Below the pieces are notes generated by a model, which was given only the letters and a program-made list of their open reading frames with translations, searched no databases and was not told where the DNA came from. This document shows, piece by piece, positions 23,156-32,545 of a stretch of DNA of 64,000 bases. Each line of letters opens with the position of its first letter. Position 1 is the first letter of the stretch. The translations under genes and the position numbers were made by a program. This DNA is from JBAOHV01 sp963714875 (GTDB lineage: Bacteria > Actinomycetota > Acidimicrobiia > Acidimicrobiales > Microtrichaceae): positions 62,001 through 126,000 of the forward strand of contig CAVQQI010000001.1 of assembly GCA_963714875.1 (NCBI GenBank). Direction: 5' to 3'.

Positions 23156-24217
23156 TCAGGCGTCGAGCGTGTGTTGTTCGAAGAAGACCCACGCGTCGGC
23201 GGTGGCATCGATGTCGAAGGTGGTGTAGCCCTGCAGGTCGGCGAGGAGGTCGGCCACGGGCGAACTCGGCCACGAGTGGCCGCCGCCCACGACCTCGTAG
23301 AACGTGAGTGGTACGTCATCGTCGCACCCGGTGTAGGTCGTGATGAGGACGTCGGTCGACAGCTGTGAACCCACCCCGCCAGGATCGCATCCCATCGCCT
23401 CGGCGAACTCGGCGAACTGATCGGGGAGCGGCTCGGAGAACAGTCGCTGGGCGACAGGTTCCGTCTCGAAGCGCGTTCCGGTGAGGTCGCCGTCGAACGG
23501 CACGGTCTCGTCGTCGGTGCCGTGGATCGCGATGAACGGCACGGCGCGCGCTGGATCGCAGCTGTCGGAGTAGGCGATCCCAGCCACCGAGACAGCGGCG
23601 GCGATCCGATCCGACATGTCGCAGACGAGCCGGCTCGTGAAGAGGCCGCCGCCCGACATGCCGGTGGCGTAGACCCTGGACTCGTCCACACACCAGTCAG
23701 CGATGAGCAGGTCGAGCAGCTCGTCGATGAACGCCAGGTCGTCCTTGGCCGGGTCGTCGATGTCGGGGAACTCCCACGAGTTCCGGCCGTTCACGTCGCC
23801 GGTCGCAGGCACGCCGGTGGGGTGGGCGACGATGAACCCTTCGGCCTCGGACAGGTCTTCGTAGCCGGTGAACGTCGCCTGCTGATCGCCGTTCGAACCG
23901 AACCCATGGAAGTTCAGCACGAGGGGCAGTCGGGAGTCTCCGTCGAACGTGGTCGGGACGTGGACGCGGACGTCGTGCTCGGCGCCGCCGGCATCCAGGA
24001 CGAACTGCGACACGCCGGGCGTCATCGTCGAGCAACTGGCAGCGGTGGCGGGCGACTCGGTCGTGGTGCTGGGGGCAGACGAGTCCGGCTCGATCGCTGG
24101 GGGCGCTGTCTCGTTCGAGGTGTCGCCACCGCACGCAGTCGCAGCGAGCAGCGCCGTCAGGAGCACGCCGCCGAGACGGCCCCGTGCTCGGTGCAGTCGG
24201 TGGGGTGACGTGTTCAA
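23156..24217 (-). CDS. Secreted CE1/PHB-depolymerase-like esterase lipoprotein
   Basis: 353 residues from TTG 24217. Signal peptide with lipobox LAATAC near residue 28, then a Ser/Thr/Pro-rich linker. The esterase domain has LNFHGFGSNGDQQ (oxyanion region), YATGMSGGGLFTSRLVCDMSDRIAAAVSVAG (nucleophile Ser), IHGTDDETVPFDGD (acid) and VVGGGHSWPSSP (His). The family acts on polyhydroxyalkanoate or feruloyl-type esters outside the cell. It starts 15 nt after the SDR stop with GGAGC upstream, so it is the third gene of the hchA-SDR operon. A second esterase of this type lies broken at 32546-33557. Confidence 0.85.
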   Translation of the reverse strand: MNTSPHRLHRARGRLGGVLLTALLAATACGGDTSNETAPPAIEPDSSAPSTTTESPATAASCSTMTPGVSQFVLDAGGAEHDVRVHVPTTFDGDSRLPLVLNFHGFGSNGDQQATFTGYEDLSEAEGFIVAHPTGVPATGDVNGRNSWEFPDIDDPAKDDLAFIDELLDLLIADWCVDESRVYATGMSGGGLFTSRLVCDMSDRIAAAVSVAGIAYSDSCDPARAVPFIAIHGTDDETVPFDGDLTGTRFETEPVAQRLFSEPLPDQFAEFAEAMGCDPGGVGSQLSTDVLITTYTGCDDDVPLTFYEVVGGGHSWPSSPVADLLADLQGYTTFDIDATADAWVFFEQHTLDA

Positions 24218-24232
24218 CTGGGCTCGCTCCGG

Positions 24233-25054
24233 TCAGATCCCGAACTGGGCTCGCATCCCGGCGACGAACAGTTCGTCCTGTTCGGCCGAGTAGCGATTCG
24301 CCAGGAGCTGCGCTGCTCCGTCCCCCGAGATGTAGCGGAGGTGATCGGTGCCGTCGGTCGCCGCTCCGAAGATCACCTCGGCGACCTCGTGCGGTTCCTG
24401 GTTGTCGTCCGACGCCTCCTCCTGCAACGCGGCGGCCGCCATGTCGACGAGCGGTTGGTAGTCAGCGAGCTGCGGGTCGTGGGTGAACACGAACGATCGT
24501 CCTCCGAAGTCGGTGTTGACACCACCGGGTTCGACCAGCTTCACCCGGATGCCGAGCGTGGCGAGTTCGAAGTGCAGCGCCTCCGACAGCCCTTCGACGG
24601 CCCACTTCGAGCCGTGGTAGAGGCTGCCGAGCGGGAAGGTCATGCGCCCACCGACCGACGAGACGTTGATGATGACGCCGCTCCGCTGTGCTCGCATCGA
24701 CGGCAGCACGGCCTGGATGGTCTCGACGAGGCCGAACACGTTGACGTCGAACTGGCGGCGCAGCACCGGCATCGGCGTGGCCTCGAGTGGGCCGTACGCG
24801 CCGTAGCCGGCGTTGTTGAGCAGGACGTCGATGGTGCCGAAGCGCTCGATGCCGTCGGCGACCGCTGTGGCGATCGACTCGCTGTCGAGCAGGTCGAGCG
24901 CCCTCACGAGAACGTTGTCTCGGCCGGCGAGGCTGGCGCCGTCGTCGGTGTTGCGCATGGTGGCAACGACGTTCCAGCCGCGATCGGCGAACAACGTGGC
25001 CGACGCCTTGCCGATGCCCGAACTCGCGCCCGTGACGAGAATCGTCTGGCTCAT
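24233..25054 (-). CDS. Short-chain dehydrogenase/reductase
   Basis: 273 residues from ATG 25054, with GTGGAGGT upstream. Classical SDR motifs: ILVTGASSGIGKASA (cofactor), LLNNAGYGAYG, and the active site INVSSVGGRMTFPLGSLYHGSKWAVEGLSEAL (Ser, YxxxK). The Arg in ATMRNTDDG suggests NADP(H). The longer C-terminal segment resembles SDRs acting on ketones or quinone-like substrates. Its start overlaps the stop of the HchA-like gene (ATGA at 25051-25054), so they are co-translated. Confidence 0.9.
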   Translation of the reverse strand: MSQTILVTGASSGIGKASATLFADRGWNVVATMRNTDDGASLAGRDNVLVRALDLLDSESIATAVADGIERFGTIDVLLNNAGYGAYGPLEATPMPVLRRQFDVNVFGLVETIQAVLPSMRAQRSGVIINVSSVGGRMTFPLGSLYHGSKWAVEGLSEALHFELATLGIRVKLVEPGGVNTDFGGRSFVFTHDPQLADYQPLVDMAAAALQEEASDDNQEPHEVAEVIFGAATDGTDHLRYISGDGAAQLLANRYSAEQDELFVAGMRAQFGI

Positions 25055-25977
25055 CGGGCACCTCCACGGGTGCTCTCGTCGGTCGCCGCCGCGTGCTGCG
25101 TCCTGGTGGCGAGGTCTGCGAGCAGTGCCTCGGCCACCTGCTTGCCGAGTTGGTCGCAGGCTTTCGGGCTGTCGCCGGAGTACAGCTTGCGGTCGATGTG
25201 CGTCGTGCCGTTCGCCTTGTCGTTGACGATCCGTATGCCCTGCGCCTCGAGTCGCTCGCACTGGAGCCACGGCAGGTCGCCGGGCAGATAGCCGAGCGAG
25301 GGAGATCGCTGGTCGAGACGGTCGGGGAACGCTGCCATGTCGTAACCGGCGTAGGGGTGCGGGCGCTCCTCGTCGACCATGGCGGCCAGCATCGCTGCAG
25401 GGCCGTGGCAAACGGCGACGAGGTAGCGGTCGGACGCCTCGATCCATCGGATCAAGGCACCGACGTTCGGGTCGTCGGGCAGCCCGACCATCGCACCGTG
25501 GCCGCCAGGGAGGAACAGCGCGACGTACGGCGAGTCATCGTGGAGTGCACCCTGGCCGACCAGATCGCGCAACGACAACGGTCGGTCGAACGCGGCCTGG
25601 TGATCCACCAGGAACTCGAGCACCGCCTCGTCCTTGCTCGGCGCCGACCACTCCTCGATGACCGCCGGCGCTCCCGTCGGCGTCACGACGTCGAAGTCGA
25701 AACCAGCCGCCGCAAGATGCATCAGCGGGACAGCCGTCTCCAGGGCGTTGTGCCCGGTCGAGAACAGCGTGCTGTTGGTCATCTCGAAGTAGCGATCCTC
25801 TGTGCACAGCACGAGGACCTTCTTGTCGCCGTCATGGGTCCGACCGGCGAAGTCGACCGGATCGAAGTCGCTCTTCTTCGCAACGCCCAGCAGGCGCCCG
25901 AGCGGGGACGGGATGTAGCCACGACCGGTCTCGTCCGGGGTGGGCGCCATGGCGAACAGCCGCTTGATCGGATTCAT
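25051..25977 (-). CDS. hchA: HchA/Hsp31-like DJ-1 superfamily protein (glyoxalase III/deglycase)
   Basis: 308 residues from ATG 25977 with CAGGAG upstream. The N-terminal extension DETGRGYIPSPLGRLLGVAKKSDFDPVDF, LVLCTEDRYFEMTNSTLFSTGHNALETAVPLMHL (catalytic Glu) and the nucleophile elbow LVAVCHGPAAMLA (Cys-His) are characteristic of HchA. The length matches Hsp31 rather than short DJ-1. Known activity is cofactor-free conversion of methylglyoxal to lactate, and protein deglycation has been proposed. It is the first gene of an hchA-SDR-esterase operon, downstream of an AraC-family regulator gene. Confidence 0.9.
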   Translation of the reverse strand: MNPIKRLFAMAPTPDETGRGYIPSPLGRLLGVAKKSDFDPVDFAGRTHDGDKKVLVLCTEDRYFEMTNSTLFSTGHNALETAVPLMHLAAAGFDFDVVTPTGAPAVIEEWSAPSKDEAVLEFLVDHQAAFDRPLSLRDLVGQGALHDDSPYVALFLPGGHGAMVGLPDDPNVGALIRWIEASDRYLVAVCHGPAAMLAAMVDEERPHPYAGYDMAAFPDRLDQRSPSLGYLPGDLPWLQCERLEAQGIRIVNDKANGTTHIDRKLYSGDSPKACDQLGKQVAEALLADLATRTQHAAATDESTRGGAR

Positions 25978-26153
25978 GTCGGGGTACTCCTGAATCGCAG
26001 GGGCGATCGGCGGGGGGAGCCGATCCGTGTCCGATCGAGTATGGGCGCAGGGCCAGAAGCACCGACAGGCCGAACCTGCCAATCGGCTTGCTCGACACGT
26101 CAACTCCGCGACGCATGCTCGAGCACCGTCACCAACGTCCTGGCCGAGTACAA

Positions 26154-27161
26154 CTAGCCGGTGGACCGCACCTCGGCCCGGAATGACTCGGGGGTCGTGC
26201 CGGTCCAGCGGTGAAATGCACGGAACAGCGAGTTCGGATCCGCGAACCCGAGCAGGAAGCTGATCTCGGTCGCGTTCAGTTCCGTGGACTCGAGGTAGTG
26301 CCGGGCCAGTCGTTCCCGTGTCCCGTTGAGCACGTCGAGCCAGCTCGTGCCCTCAGCTGCCAGGCGCCGCTGCAGCGTCCGACCCCCGATACCGAGCTCG
26401 CTCGCCACGTCGCTCATCGCGGAACGCCCGCTCGGCAGGAGCACGAGCAGCGCCTCCTCCACCTCCTCGCGGACCGACCGGTACTCGCCGGCCTCTGCTG
26501 CCCGCCGCCGAAGACCGGGCTGGAAGGTCTCCCACATCTCGTCGTTGCGAGTGAGGAACGGGCGTCGGGCATCGAAGGCGCTGAACGCGACCTCGAAGAC
26601 GTCGCCTGCGACCACGTCGCAGCCGAAGAACTCGGCACAGGCGCCGAGGTCGTCGGCGGGGCCGATGACGGTGACGCGTCTGGGCACGATCTCACTCCGC
26701 GTGGCGCGGCGCGCCAGCGCCACCATGAAGGCGAGCTGTGACAGACCGAGCAGCCTCGCCACATCGGGGCGGTGCTTGCATCGGTACCGGGCAGTCGTCT
26801 CCGCAGTTGTGACCTCCACGTCGAGCAGGAACGGGCCCACCAGCTGCATGTGCTCGCCGAGGCGGGTCAGGGCGGTCGTGAGATCCGGTGTGCAGATCGC
26901 CGCGAAGTAGGCCGGATCGAACAGCTCGGCCGACACCACGGCGCCGGCACGAACCGCGACGTCGGGGCCTCCTGCTTCGGCTTCGGTTGCGTCGAACAGG
27001 TCGTAGAAGTCGTCGACGGAGATCCATGAGCCGTCGGCGTCGAACAGGTTCGATGGCTGCCCCGCCCTGCGGAGCACCGCTTCGGCATCCAGCTCGACGT
27101 CGCGCAGCACGACGCGCCATGGCAGCCCCACATAGACCGGCTTGTCCTGATCTCGACGCAT
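26154..27161 (-). CDS. AraC-family transcriptional regulator (arabinose-binding-domain type)
   Basis: 335 residues from ATG 27161. The N-terminal ~230 residues (VGLPWRVVLRDVELDAEAVLRRAG...LARRATRSEIVPRRVTVIGPA) match the long ligand domain of OruR/OxyR-like AraC regulators, and the C-terminus is a two-HTH domain (SDVASELGIGGRTLQRRLAAEGTSW...ATEISFLLGFADPNSLFRAFHRWTGTTPESFR). It lies 176 nt upstream of hchA on the same strand and probably activates that operon; this is inference from position. The open frame runs to 27293 but the added part is not conserved. Confidence 0.9.
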   Translation of the reverse strand: MRRDQDKPVYVGLPWRVVLRDVELDAEAVLRRAGQPSNLFDADGSWISVDDFYDLFDATEAEAGGPDVAVRAGAVVSAELFDPAYFAAICTPDLTTALTRLGEHMQLVGPFLLDVEVTTAETTARYRCKHRPDVARLLGLSQLAFMVALARRATRSEIVPRRVTVIGPADDLGACAEFFGCDVVAGDVFEVAFSAFDARRPFLTRNDEMWETFQPGLRRRAAEAGEYRSVREEVEEALLVLLPSGRSAMSDVASELGIGGRTLQRRLAAEGTSWLDVLNGTRERLARHYLESTELNATEISFLLGFADPNSLFRAFHRWTGTTPESFRAEVRSTG

Positions 27162-27422
27162 GGCCTTCTCCAAGATGCACGGTGCTGAACCTTCCAGCGG
27201 AGCCGCCGTGGCGTGCAGCGAACCCGTTGTAGCCCACATGTCGGGGGTGGCGGCGTCTCGGTCGCGCATCCGCCGGTACAGAACCCAAGCCAAGCGGGAT
27301 GGGGTGCAACGCGGTGCGAACGGGCCAGGCGCCTGTGCTCTCGGGCACTGCCGATGACCGTCGCTTCGCTACCTGCTGCACCCAGATCCCACCGGCGCTG
27401 CGGGGCGATGCCGCAACTGTGG

Positions 27423-28493
27423 CTAGTAGAGGCCGTGGCGGTAGTCGACGGCGGTGCCGGCACGCACTGCCCGTTCTCGTGCTGCTGCTCTGATGGCGGC
27501 GGCGGCTGGCCCGCTCGCAGGGTTCGCCTTCACGTGGTCGGTCCAGATCAGCGACGCTCGCGGGAGCGCCGAGGTGTCGACGTGACAGGAGCCATCCCAC
27601 ACCCGGGAGTCGGCAATCGCCCGACTCGACTCGAATCGGCTTCTCTCGATGCTCAGCACGATCGCCGCATGGGGGGCCTTGCCCCCGATGGCCATGGACC
27701 CACAGAGCGTCCGGTCATCGGTCACGCGCGCCGTTCCTTGGAGCTCGAGCACCCTGTCGTCGCCGGGTCTCAGCACCAGGAACGCCACCTCGGGACGCTC
27801 GATGACGTTGTGGAACGTGTCGGTCCGGCGGTTCCCCCGCCGGTCGGGAATCGCGATCGTCGATGCGTCCAGCACGCGCATGAAACCGGGTGGGTCGCCC
27901 TTCGGGCTGGCATCCGCGTGTCCATCGAGGTCCTGCGATGCCATGACGACGAACGGCGACGAGTCCACGAACGCAGCGGTGGTGTCGTCGAGGGAGTCGG
28001 AGAGGACCGCCGGGTCGGCGGGAAGGTCAGGTGCCGGCGGCGGCGTCGTCCACAACCCGGACCGGATGATCGCCTTCGCGCAATGGACGAAGGCCTCCTC
28101 CACCACGACCACGCCCGCAGAAGAGGGGTGCATCGAACCGTTGATACGCAGCGTCTCGCGCCAACCGGGCAGGAAGAACAGCGTGGAGACCGGGCTCTGC
28201 GGGGCTGCCGGGAGTGCTTCGCCCAGATCGAGGCTGGTCGCCGACGCGACCCGGGCGAACCCGGGGGAGCCGCCGATGACCTGTGCTCGCTGTCGTCCGT
28301 CGGCGTCGGTGAGTCCGGCGACTCCCAAGGGGGAGGCGGCGAGGAGTGTCGTGCAGTGCTCATCGAGCTGGTCGATCGACTTCATCATCGCGGCGAGCGG
28401 ACGAGTGCCGACCGCTGCTTCGAGTTGCCGGGTGTCACAGATGAACTTCACGACGACCCCTCCGTAGCTCGGGCCAGCGTACGTGACGGCCAT
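27423..28493 (-). CDS. Pyridoxamine-phosphate-oxidase-like FMN-binding protein, two-part
   Basis: 356 residues from ATG 28493 (MAVTYAGPSYGG); GTG 28451 (MKFICDTRQLEAA) is an equally possible start. The C-terminal half is a split-barrel flavin-binding domain: DSSPFVVMASQDLDGHADASPKGDPPGFMRVLD, TIAIPDRRGNRRTDTFHNVIERPEVAFLVLRPG. The N-terminal half has another barrel-like segment (GSPGFARVASATSLDL...VSTLFFLPGWRETLRINGS), so it may be a fused pair. These enzymes often reduce small molecules with F420 or FMN. It is divergent from the cyclase gene. Confidence 0.75.
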   Translation of the reverse strand: MAVTYAGPSYGGVVVKFICDTRQLEAAVGTRPLAAMMKSIDQLDEHCTTLLAASPLGVAGLTDADGRQRAQVIGGSPGFARVASATSLDLGEALPAAPQSPVSTLFFLPGWRETLRINGSMHPSSAGVVVVEEAFVHCAKAIIRSGLWTTPPPAPDLPADPAVLSDSLDDTTAAFVDSSPFVVMASQDLDGHADASPKGDPPGFMRVLDASTIAIPDRRGNRRTDTFHNVIERPEVAFLVLRPGDDRVLELQGTARVTDDRTLCGSMAIGGKAPHAAIVLSIERSRFESSRAIADSRVWDGSCHVDTSALPRASLIWTDHVKANPASGPAAAAIRAAARERAVRAGTAVDYRHGLY

Positions 28494-28691
28494 GGGGGTG
28501 TCTGGACCGACCTGACGGATTCCCGGCAACAGGGAGCTTGGATCGCGGGCCTGCGGCCCTCCTCTCGGCACTCCCACCCGTGGCGGGTCCGATCCTCGAC
28601 CCGCGATCTCGACCCTGCGAAGGCCGCCCCGGCCCGCACCGATGGGTGTTCAGCGCCACAGCCGCGCCTGCCGCCTCGCGAGGTCGTTCGG

Positions 28692-28697
28692 TAGTGT
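28692..28697 (+). promoter_or_regulatory. Candidate -10 element (leaderless) of the cyclase/AAA gene
   Basis: TAGTGT, 8 nt before GTG 28706. No recognisable -35. Confidence 0.4.
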
Positions 28698-28705
28698 TCC
28701 CCGCT

Positions 28706-31700
28706 GTGGCAGCTTCGGCGGAGGATGGACGCACCGTCGCAGCGACCGTCGTGTTCACCGATCTCGTCGGTTCGACGGAGCTGAGCACACGGCTCAGCGC
28801 GGCGGCGGCGGACGAGGTGCGCAGGACGCACTTCGAACTGCTGCGCAGGGCGATCGACGCTCACGGAGGGACCGAGGTGAAGAACCTCGGCGACGGAATC
28901 ATGGCGGTGTTCCCGTCCGTCGGGTCAGCGCTGGACGCGTCCGTCTCGATACAGCAGGAAGCACACCGGCACAACGAGGACCACGCCGAGCAGCCGCTGC
29001 GGATCCGTGTCGGTGTCGCCACTGGTGACTGCGTGGCCGAGGACGGCGACTACTTCGGCGAGCCCGTGATACAAGCCGCCCGCCTCTGCAACGCTGCCGA
29101 CGGTGCGGAGATTCTCGTCGCTGAGGTCGTGCGGCTCTCCGCGCCGAGAGGCCACTACCGATTCGACCGATTGGGTCCGCTCGAACTGAAGGGGATTCCC
29201 GAGGCGGTCGACGTCGCCAAGCTGCAGTGGAGCCCGCCCGAGCCGGCTCGACCCACGGCGGTTCCCCTTCCGGACCGCCTCGCCGTCGCTCACCCGTTGC
29301 CCTACGTCGGTCGCATCGCTGAACGCGAGCGCCTCGGTGATGCTTTCAAGGAGGCGAGGAGCGGAGCTCGTCAAATCGTGCTCGTCGCGGGTGAGGCCGG
29401 TCAGGGAAAGACCCGGCTCGCCGCGGAACTCGCCCGGTCGGCACACGACGACGGTGCTCTGGTGTTGTACGGACGCTGCGACGACCAGATGCCGTTGCCG
29501 TACGGTCCGTGGGCGCAGGCGTTGCAGCACTGGGTCCGCCACTCCGTCAGCGATGCCCAACGGCCTGGCGGGGAGGAGCTGGACCGGCTCATGCCCGAGC
29601 TGCTCGGCGCGTCCTCCGGGTCCGCTGAGCGCACGACGAGTGACCAGCACGCGCTCTACACGGCGCTGACCTCGCTGCTCCTCGAGCTCTCCGACAGCCA
29701 CCCGGTGCTCATCGTGCTCGACGACCTCCAGTGGGCCGACCGTGACAGTCTGCTGCTGGTGCGACACGTCGCCGGTCACCTCCTGAGCGGGGAGGTCATG
29801 CTGCTCGGCACCTACCGCGACACCGACCTCCACGACGGCCACCCGCTCGAGGACCTGCTCGCCGCACTCCGGCGCGAGACGGGCGTGACTCGCCTCAACC
29901 TCGAAGGTCTGACTCCCCGGGAGATCGAATCCATGGTGTCGTTGTCGATACCTGCAGCGAACGCGGACGATCACCTCGTCGAAACCCTGGCGGAGGAGAC
30001 CGGCGGCAATCCGTTCTTCCTCGGCGAGCTGCTCTGGCACCTCTCCGAGTCGGGCCTCGACGCGGCGATGGCCGTCGCGTCGCCGACCGCAACGGATGGC
30101 CCGTCCTCGTTGGCGCTGCCCGAGAGCGTTCGTGAGGTCGTCATCGCACGGGTGAACGCGTTGGGCGAGCGGGCGACCCGGGCGCTGACGACTGCGTCGG
30201 TGATCGGTCGAGAGTTCGACGTCCAGCTGCTCGCCGACCTCGTGGAGACCGGACAGGACGAGCTGATCGACATCATCGACGGTTCGGTCGGAGCCGGACT
30301 CCTCGATGAGGTGGACGACAGTGGTGACCGGCTTGCGTTCAGCCACGCACTGGTCCGTCGTGTCCTGAACGAGACGCTGTCGAGGCGACGTCGGGTCGTG
30401 GTGCACCGATCGATCGTCGAGGCCATGGATCGTCACGCGGGTTCGGGTCGCTTCAGCGCAGCGCAGCTGGCGTACCACTGGCAGGCTGCGCAGCCGCCGG
30501 GTGGGGACGAGCGGCTGCTCGAGCTGATGACGGCCGCCGGCGCCGATGCCCGCCACCAGCGTGCGCCCGAGGAGGCGATCGTCTGGTTCTCGCGGGCGCT
30601 CGAACTGGTCGAGAAGAACACCGAGGAGGAGTGCGACCTGATGGTCCTCCTCGGTGAGGCGCAACGGCTGGCGGGCCACCCCGAGCACCGGTCCCGCCTG
30701 CTCCGAGCTGCACACCTCGCGCAGCAGCTGGGACGGGACGACCTGCTGGTGGCGGCGGTGCTGGCCAACCACCGGGGATTCCAGAGTGGCGCGGGGATGG
30801 TGGACGAGGAGCGGATCGAGGTGGCGCGCCGGGCGTTGGACGTCGTCGACACCTCCCCTGCCGACCGTGCCCGGCTACTGGTGCTGCTCGCGACCGAGCT
30901 GCCCGCCGACGATCCCGCCCGGCACGAGCTCGCCGTCGAAGCGGTCGAGGTTGCCCGGGGTTGTGGTGATGAGGGCACTCTCGTCGACGTCATCGCGCTC
31001 GGACTCACGGTCCTCGTCGCTCCAGAGCAGTTCGAGCAGGCCGCTGCGCTGTCCGCCGAGGCGATGGCGCTGACGGCCACTGCACAGGATCCGAATCGTC
31101 GGATGCAGGTGTTGTTCGCTGAACAGGCCGTGCAGCTGATCCTCGGTGAGGTCGATGAAGCCGCACGATGCGCAGCGGAGTACGAGCAACTCGTCGGCCA
31201 ACTCGGCCAGCCGGTCCGGCTGTGGACCGCAGCGCTTCGGTCGGCGATCCTCTCCACGGTCCTGGGCGACTACGCGGCCGCGCAGAACCGCATGGAAGCC
31301 GCTCTCGAGCTCGGGCTGGCGACCGGTCAACCGGATGCCTTCGTCTCGTACGGCGCGCTCGTGATGGGCATGGCCATCCATCAGGGCCGCACGGACGAAC
31401 TGATTGCGCTCACCCTCGAGGCCGCGGAGCAGAATCCGGGCCTGCCGATCCTCCGTGCTGGAGCCGCGGCGTTCCTCGCCGAGGCTGGTCGCCTGGACGA
31501 GGCGGCAGCAGCGCTTGCGTCGCTCGGTGACCTGGAGACCACGCTGCCCCCTGACCACTTCTGGCTCGCCTCGCTGGTGCTGCTCGCGGACGCTGCAACC
31601 AGGTTGGGGGACCGGCGGACGTCATCGGTGCTGTTCCACATGCTCGAACCGTACGGTGAGCGGATCGCCGTGCACCCCGCCGGATGTCTCGGGGCGGTGT

Positions 31701-31951
31701 CGCTCGCACTCGGCCAACTCGCGAGCACGTTGGGGCGTGACGATGCGCCTGTGTACCTACAGGATTCTCTCGAACGTCATGAGCGGCTCCGGTCCCCCTA
31801 CTACCGGGCACGTTCCCACCTGGCGTTGGCGGACTGGGACCCGGCACATCTCGATGCCGCCGCAGAGCTCTCGGCCCGCCACGGCTTCGCGGGGATCGAA
31901 CGTGAGCTGAACGATCGGCGGCAGGGCCAGACCCCGGACAGCGTGGCCTGA
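28706..31951 (+). CDS. Class III adenylate/guanylate cyclase fused to AAA ATPase and TPR-like region
   Basis: 1,081 residues from GTG 28706 (the frame is open from 28538; the promoter position favours 28706). The cyclase domain spans about residues 12-175: VVFTDLVGSTELS and VKNLGDGIMAVFPSVGSAL hold both metal-binding Asp. Then an AAA/STAND-like ATPase from about 195 with Walker A VAGEAGQGKTRLAAEL and Walker B LIVLDDLQWADRDSLLL, and after about residue 560 a long helical TPR-like region to the C-terminus. No HTH was found at the end. Such proteins are abundant in Actinobacteria as signal integrators. The convergent neighbour is a cyclic-nucleotide-binding protein, an apparent sender-receiver pair. 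Confidence 0.92.
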   Translation: MAASAEDGRTVAATVVFTDLVGSTELSTRLSAAAADEVRRTHFELLRRAIDAHGGTEVKNLGDGIMAVFPSVGSALDASVSIQQEAHRHNEDHAEQPLRIRVGVATGDCVAEDGDYFGEPVIQAARLCNAADGAEILVAEVVRLSAPRGHYRFDRLGPLELKGIPEAVDVAKLQWSPPEPARPTAVPLPDRLAVAHPLPYVGRIAERERLGDAFKEARSGARQIVLVAGEAGQGKTRLAAELARSAHDDGALVLYGRCDDQMPLPYGPWAQALQHWVRHSVSDAQRPGGEELDRLMPELLGASSGSAERTTSDQHALYTALTSLLLELSDSHPVLIVLDDLQWADRDSLLLVRHVAGHLLSGEVMLLGTYRDTDLHDGHPLEDLLAALRRETGVTRLNLEGLTPREIESMVSLSIPAANADDHLVETLAEETGGNPFFLGELLWHLSESGLDAAMAVASPTATDGPSSLALPESVREVVIARVNALGERATRALTTASVIGREFDVQLLADLVETGQDELIDIIDGSVGAGLLDEVDDSGDRLAFSHALVRRVLNETLSRRRRVVVHRSIVEAMDRHAGSGRFSAAQLAYHWQAAQPPGGDERLLELMTAAGADARHQRAPEEAIVWFSRALELVEKNTEEECDLMVLLGEAQRLAGHPEHRSRLLRAAHLAQQLGRDDLLVAAVLANHRGFQSGAGMVDEERIEVARRALDVVDTSPADRARLLVLLATELPADDPARHELAVEAVEVARGCGDEGTLVDVIALGLTVLVAPEQFEQAAALSAEAMALTATAQDPNRRMQVLFAEQAVQLILGEVDEAARCAAEYEQLVGQLGQPVRLWTAALRSAILSTVLGDYAAAQNRMEAALELGLATGQPDAFVSYGALVMGMAIHQGRTDELIALTLEAAEQNPGLPILRAGAAAFLAEAGRLDEAAAALASLGDLETTLPPDHFWLASLVLLADAATRLGDRRTSSVLFHMLEPYGERIAVHPAGCLGAVSLALGQLASTLGRDDAPVYLQDSLERHERLRSPYYRARSHLALADWDPAHLDAAAELSARHGFAGIERELNDRRQGQTPDSVA

Positions 31952-31952
31952 G

Positions 31953-31977
31953 GTCGGCTGACCCTCAGTCGGCCGAC
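31953..31977. terminator. Possible shared hairpin between convergent genes
   Basis: GTCGGC at 31953-31958 pairs with GCCGAC at 31972-31977 across a 13-nt loop, in the 13-nt gap and adjoining end of the cNMP-binding gene. No T-tract follows on either strand, so termination is a guess. Confidence 0.25.
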
Positions 31978-32402
31978 GGAGCCTGTTCGGCAGCGCGCAT
32001 CCGTGCTCCCACCACCGACAGCATCCGGATCGCGATCTCCGGTGTCGAGCGCAGCAGCTCGCGGAACTCGGGACCTGAGAGCACCAGCACCCGGCCGTCG
32101 GTGCGCATCGTGACGGTCGCTGTCCGTGGCCCGCCGTCGAGCAGGGCGAGCTCACCGACGAACTCGCCGGGCCCGATCTCGATCGACGCTCCCGAGGCCT
32201 TGGTGACGTCCGCCGAGCCGTCGAGCAGGACGAAGAACTCGACCCCTCGCTCTCCGAGCTCACACAATGCCTGACCGGCGTGCACGTCCACCTCGGTCGT
32301 CAGCGCGGTGATGCCCTCGAGCTCCGCGTCGGTGCAGGGCGCCAGGAGCGCAACCGCTCTCAGCGCCTGATGCTTGTCGGTCGTGCCCGGCTTCCGTCGC
32401 AT
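31965..32402 (-). CDS. Single-domain cyclic-nucleotide-binding protein
   Basis: 145 residues from ATG 32402, with GGGGGAGC upstream. The cNMP fold is clear: LLAPCTDAELEGITALTTEVDVHAGQALCELGERGVEFFVLLDGSADV, phosphate-binding cassette GPGEFVGELALLDGGPRTATVTM with the conserved Glu and Arg. There is no C-terminal DNA-binding HTH as in CRP, so it probably regulates a partner protein. It is convergent with the cyclase/AAA gene 13 nt away, suggesting it reads the cyclase product; that link is inference. Confidence 0.85.
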   Translation of the reverse strand: MRRKPGTTDKHQALRAVALLAPCTDAELEGITALTTEVDVHAGQALCELGERGVEFFVLLDGSADVTKASGASIEIGPGEFVGELALLDGGPRTATVTMRTDGRVLVLSGPEFRELLRSTPEIAIRMLSVVGARMRAAEQAPSAD

Positions 32403-32545
32403 CTGCTCCCCCCGAAGAACTCCGAACCAACCTATCTCAACAGTGGTCGCCCGAACGCGGTGGCGGGCGCACGGAACGTGTGCTGTGCCTGCCAGGGCGT
32501 CGGAGTGCGACGAGGTTGCCGCCACCTCGTGTCTCGACGACGTCC

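Noticed and set aside
28925..30772. A 615-codon minus-strand open frame opposite the cyclase/AAA gene
   Set aside because: Shadow of conserved cyclase and Walker motifs; no independent evidence.
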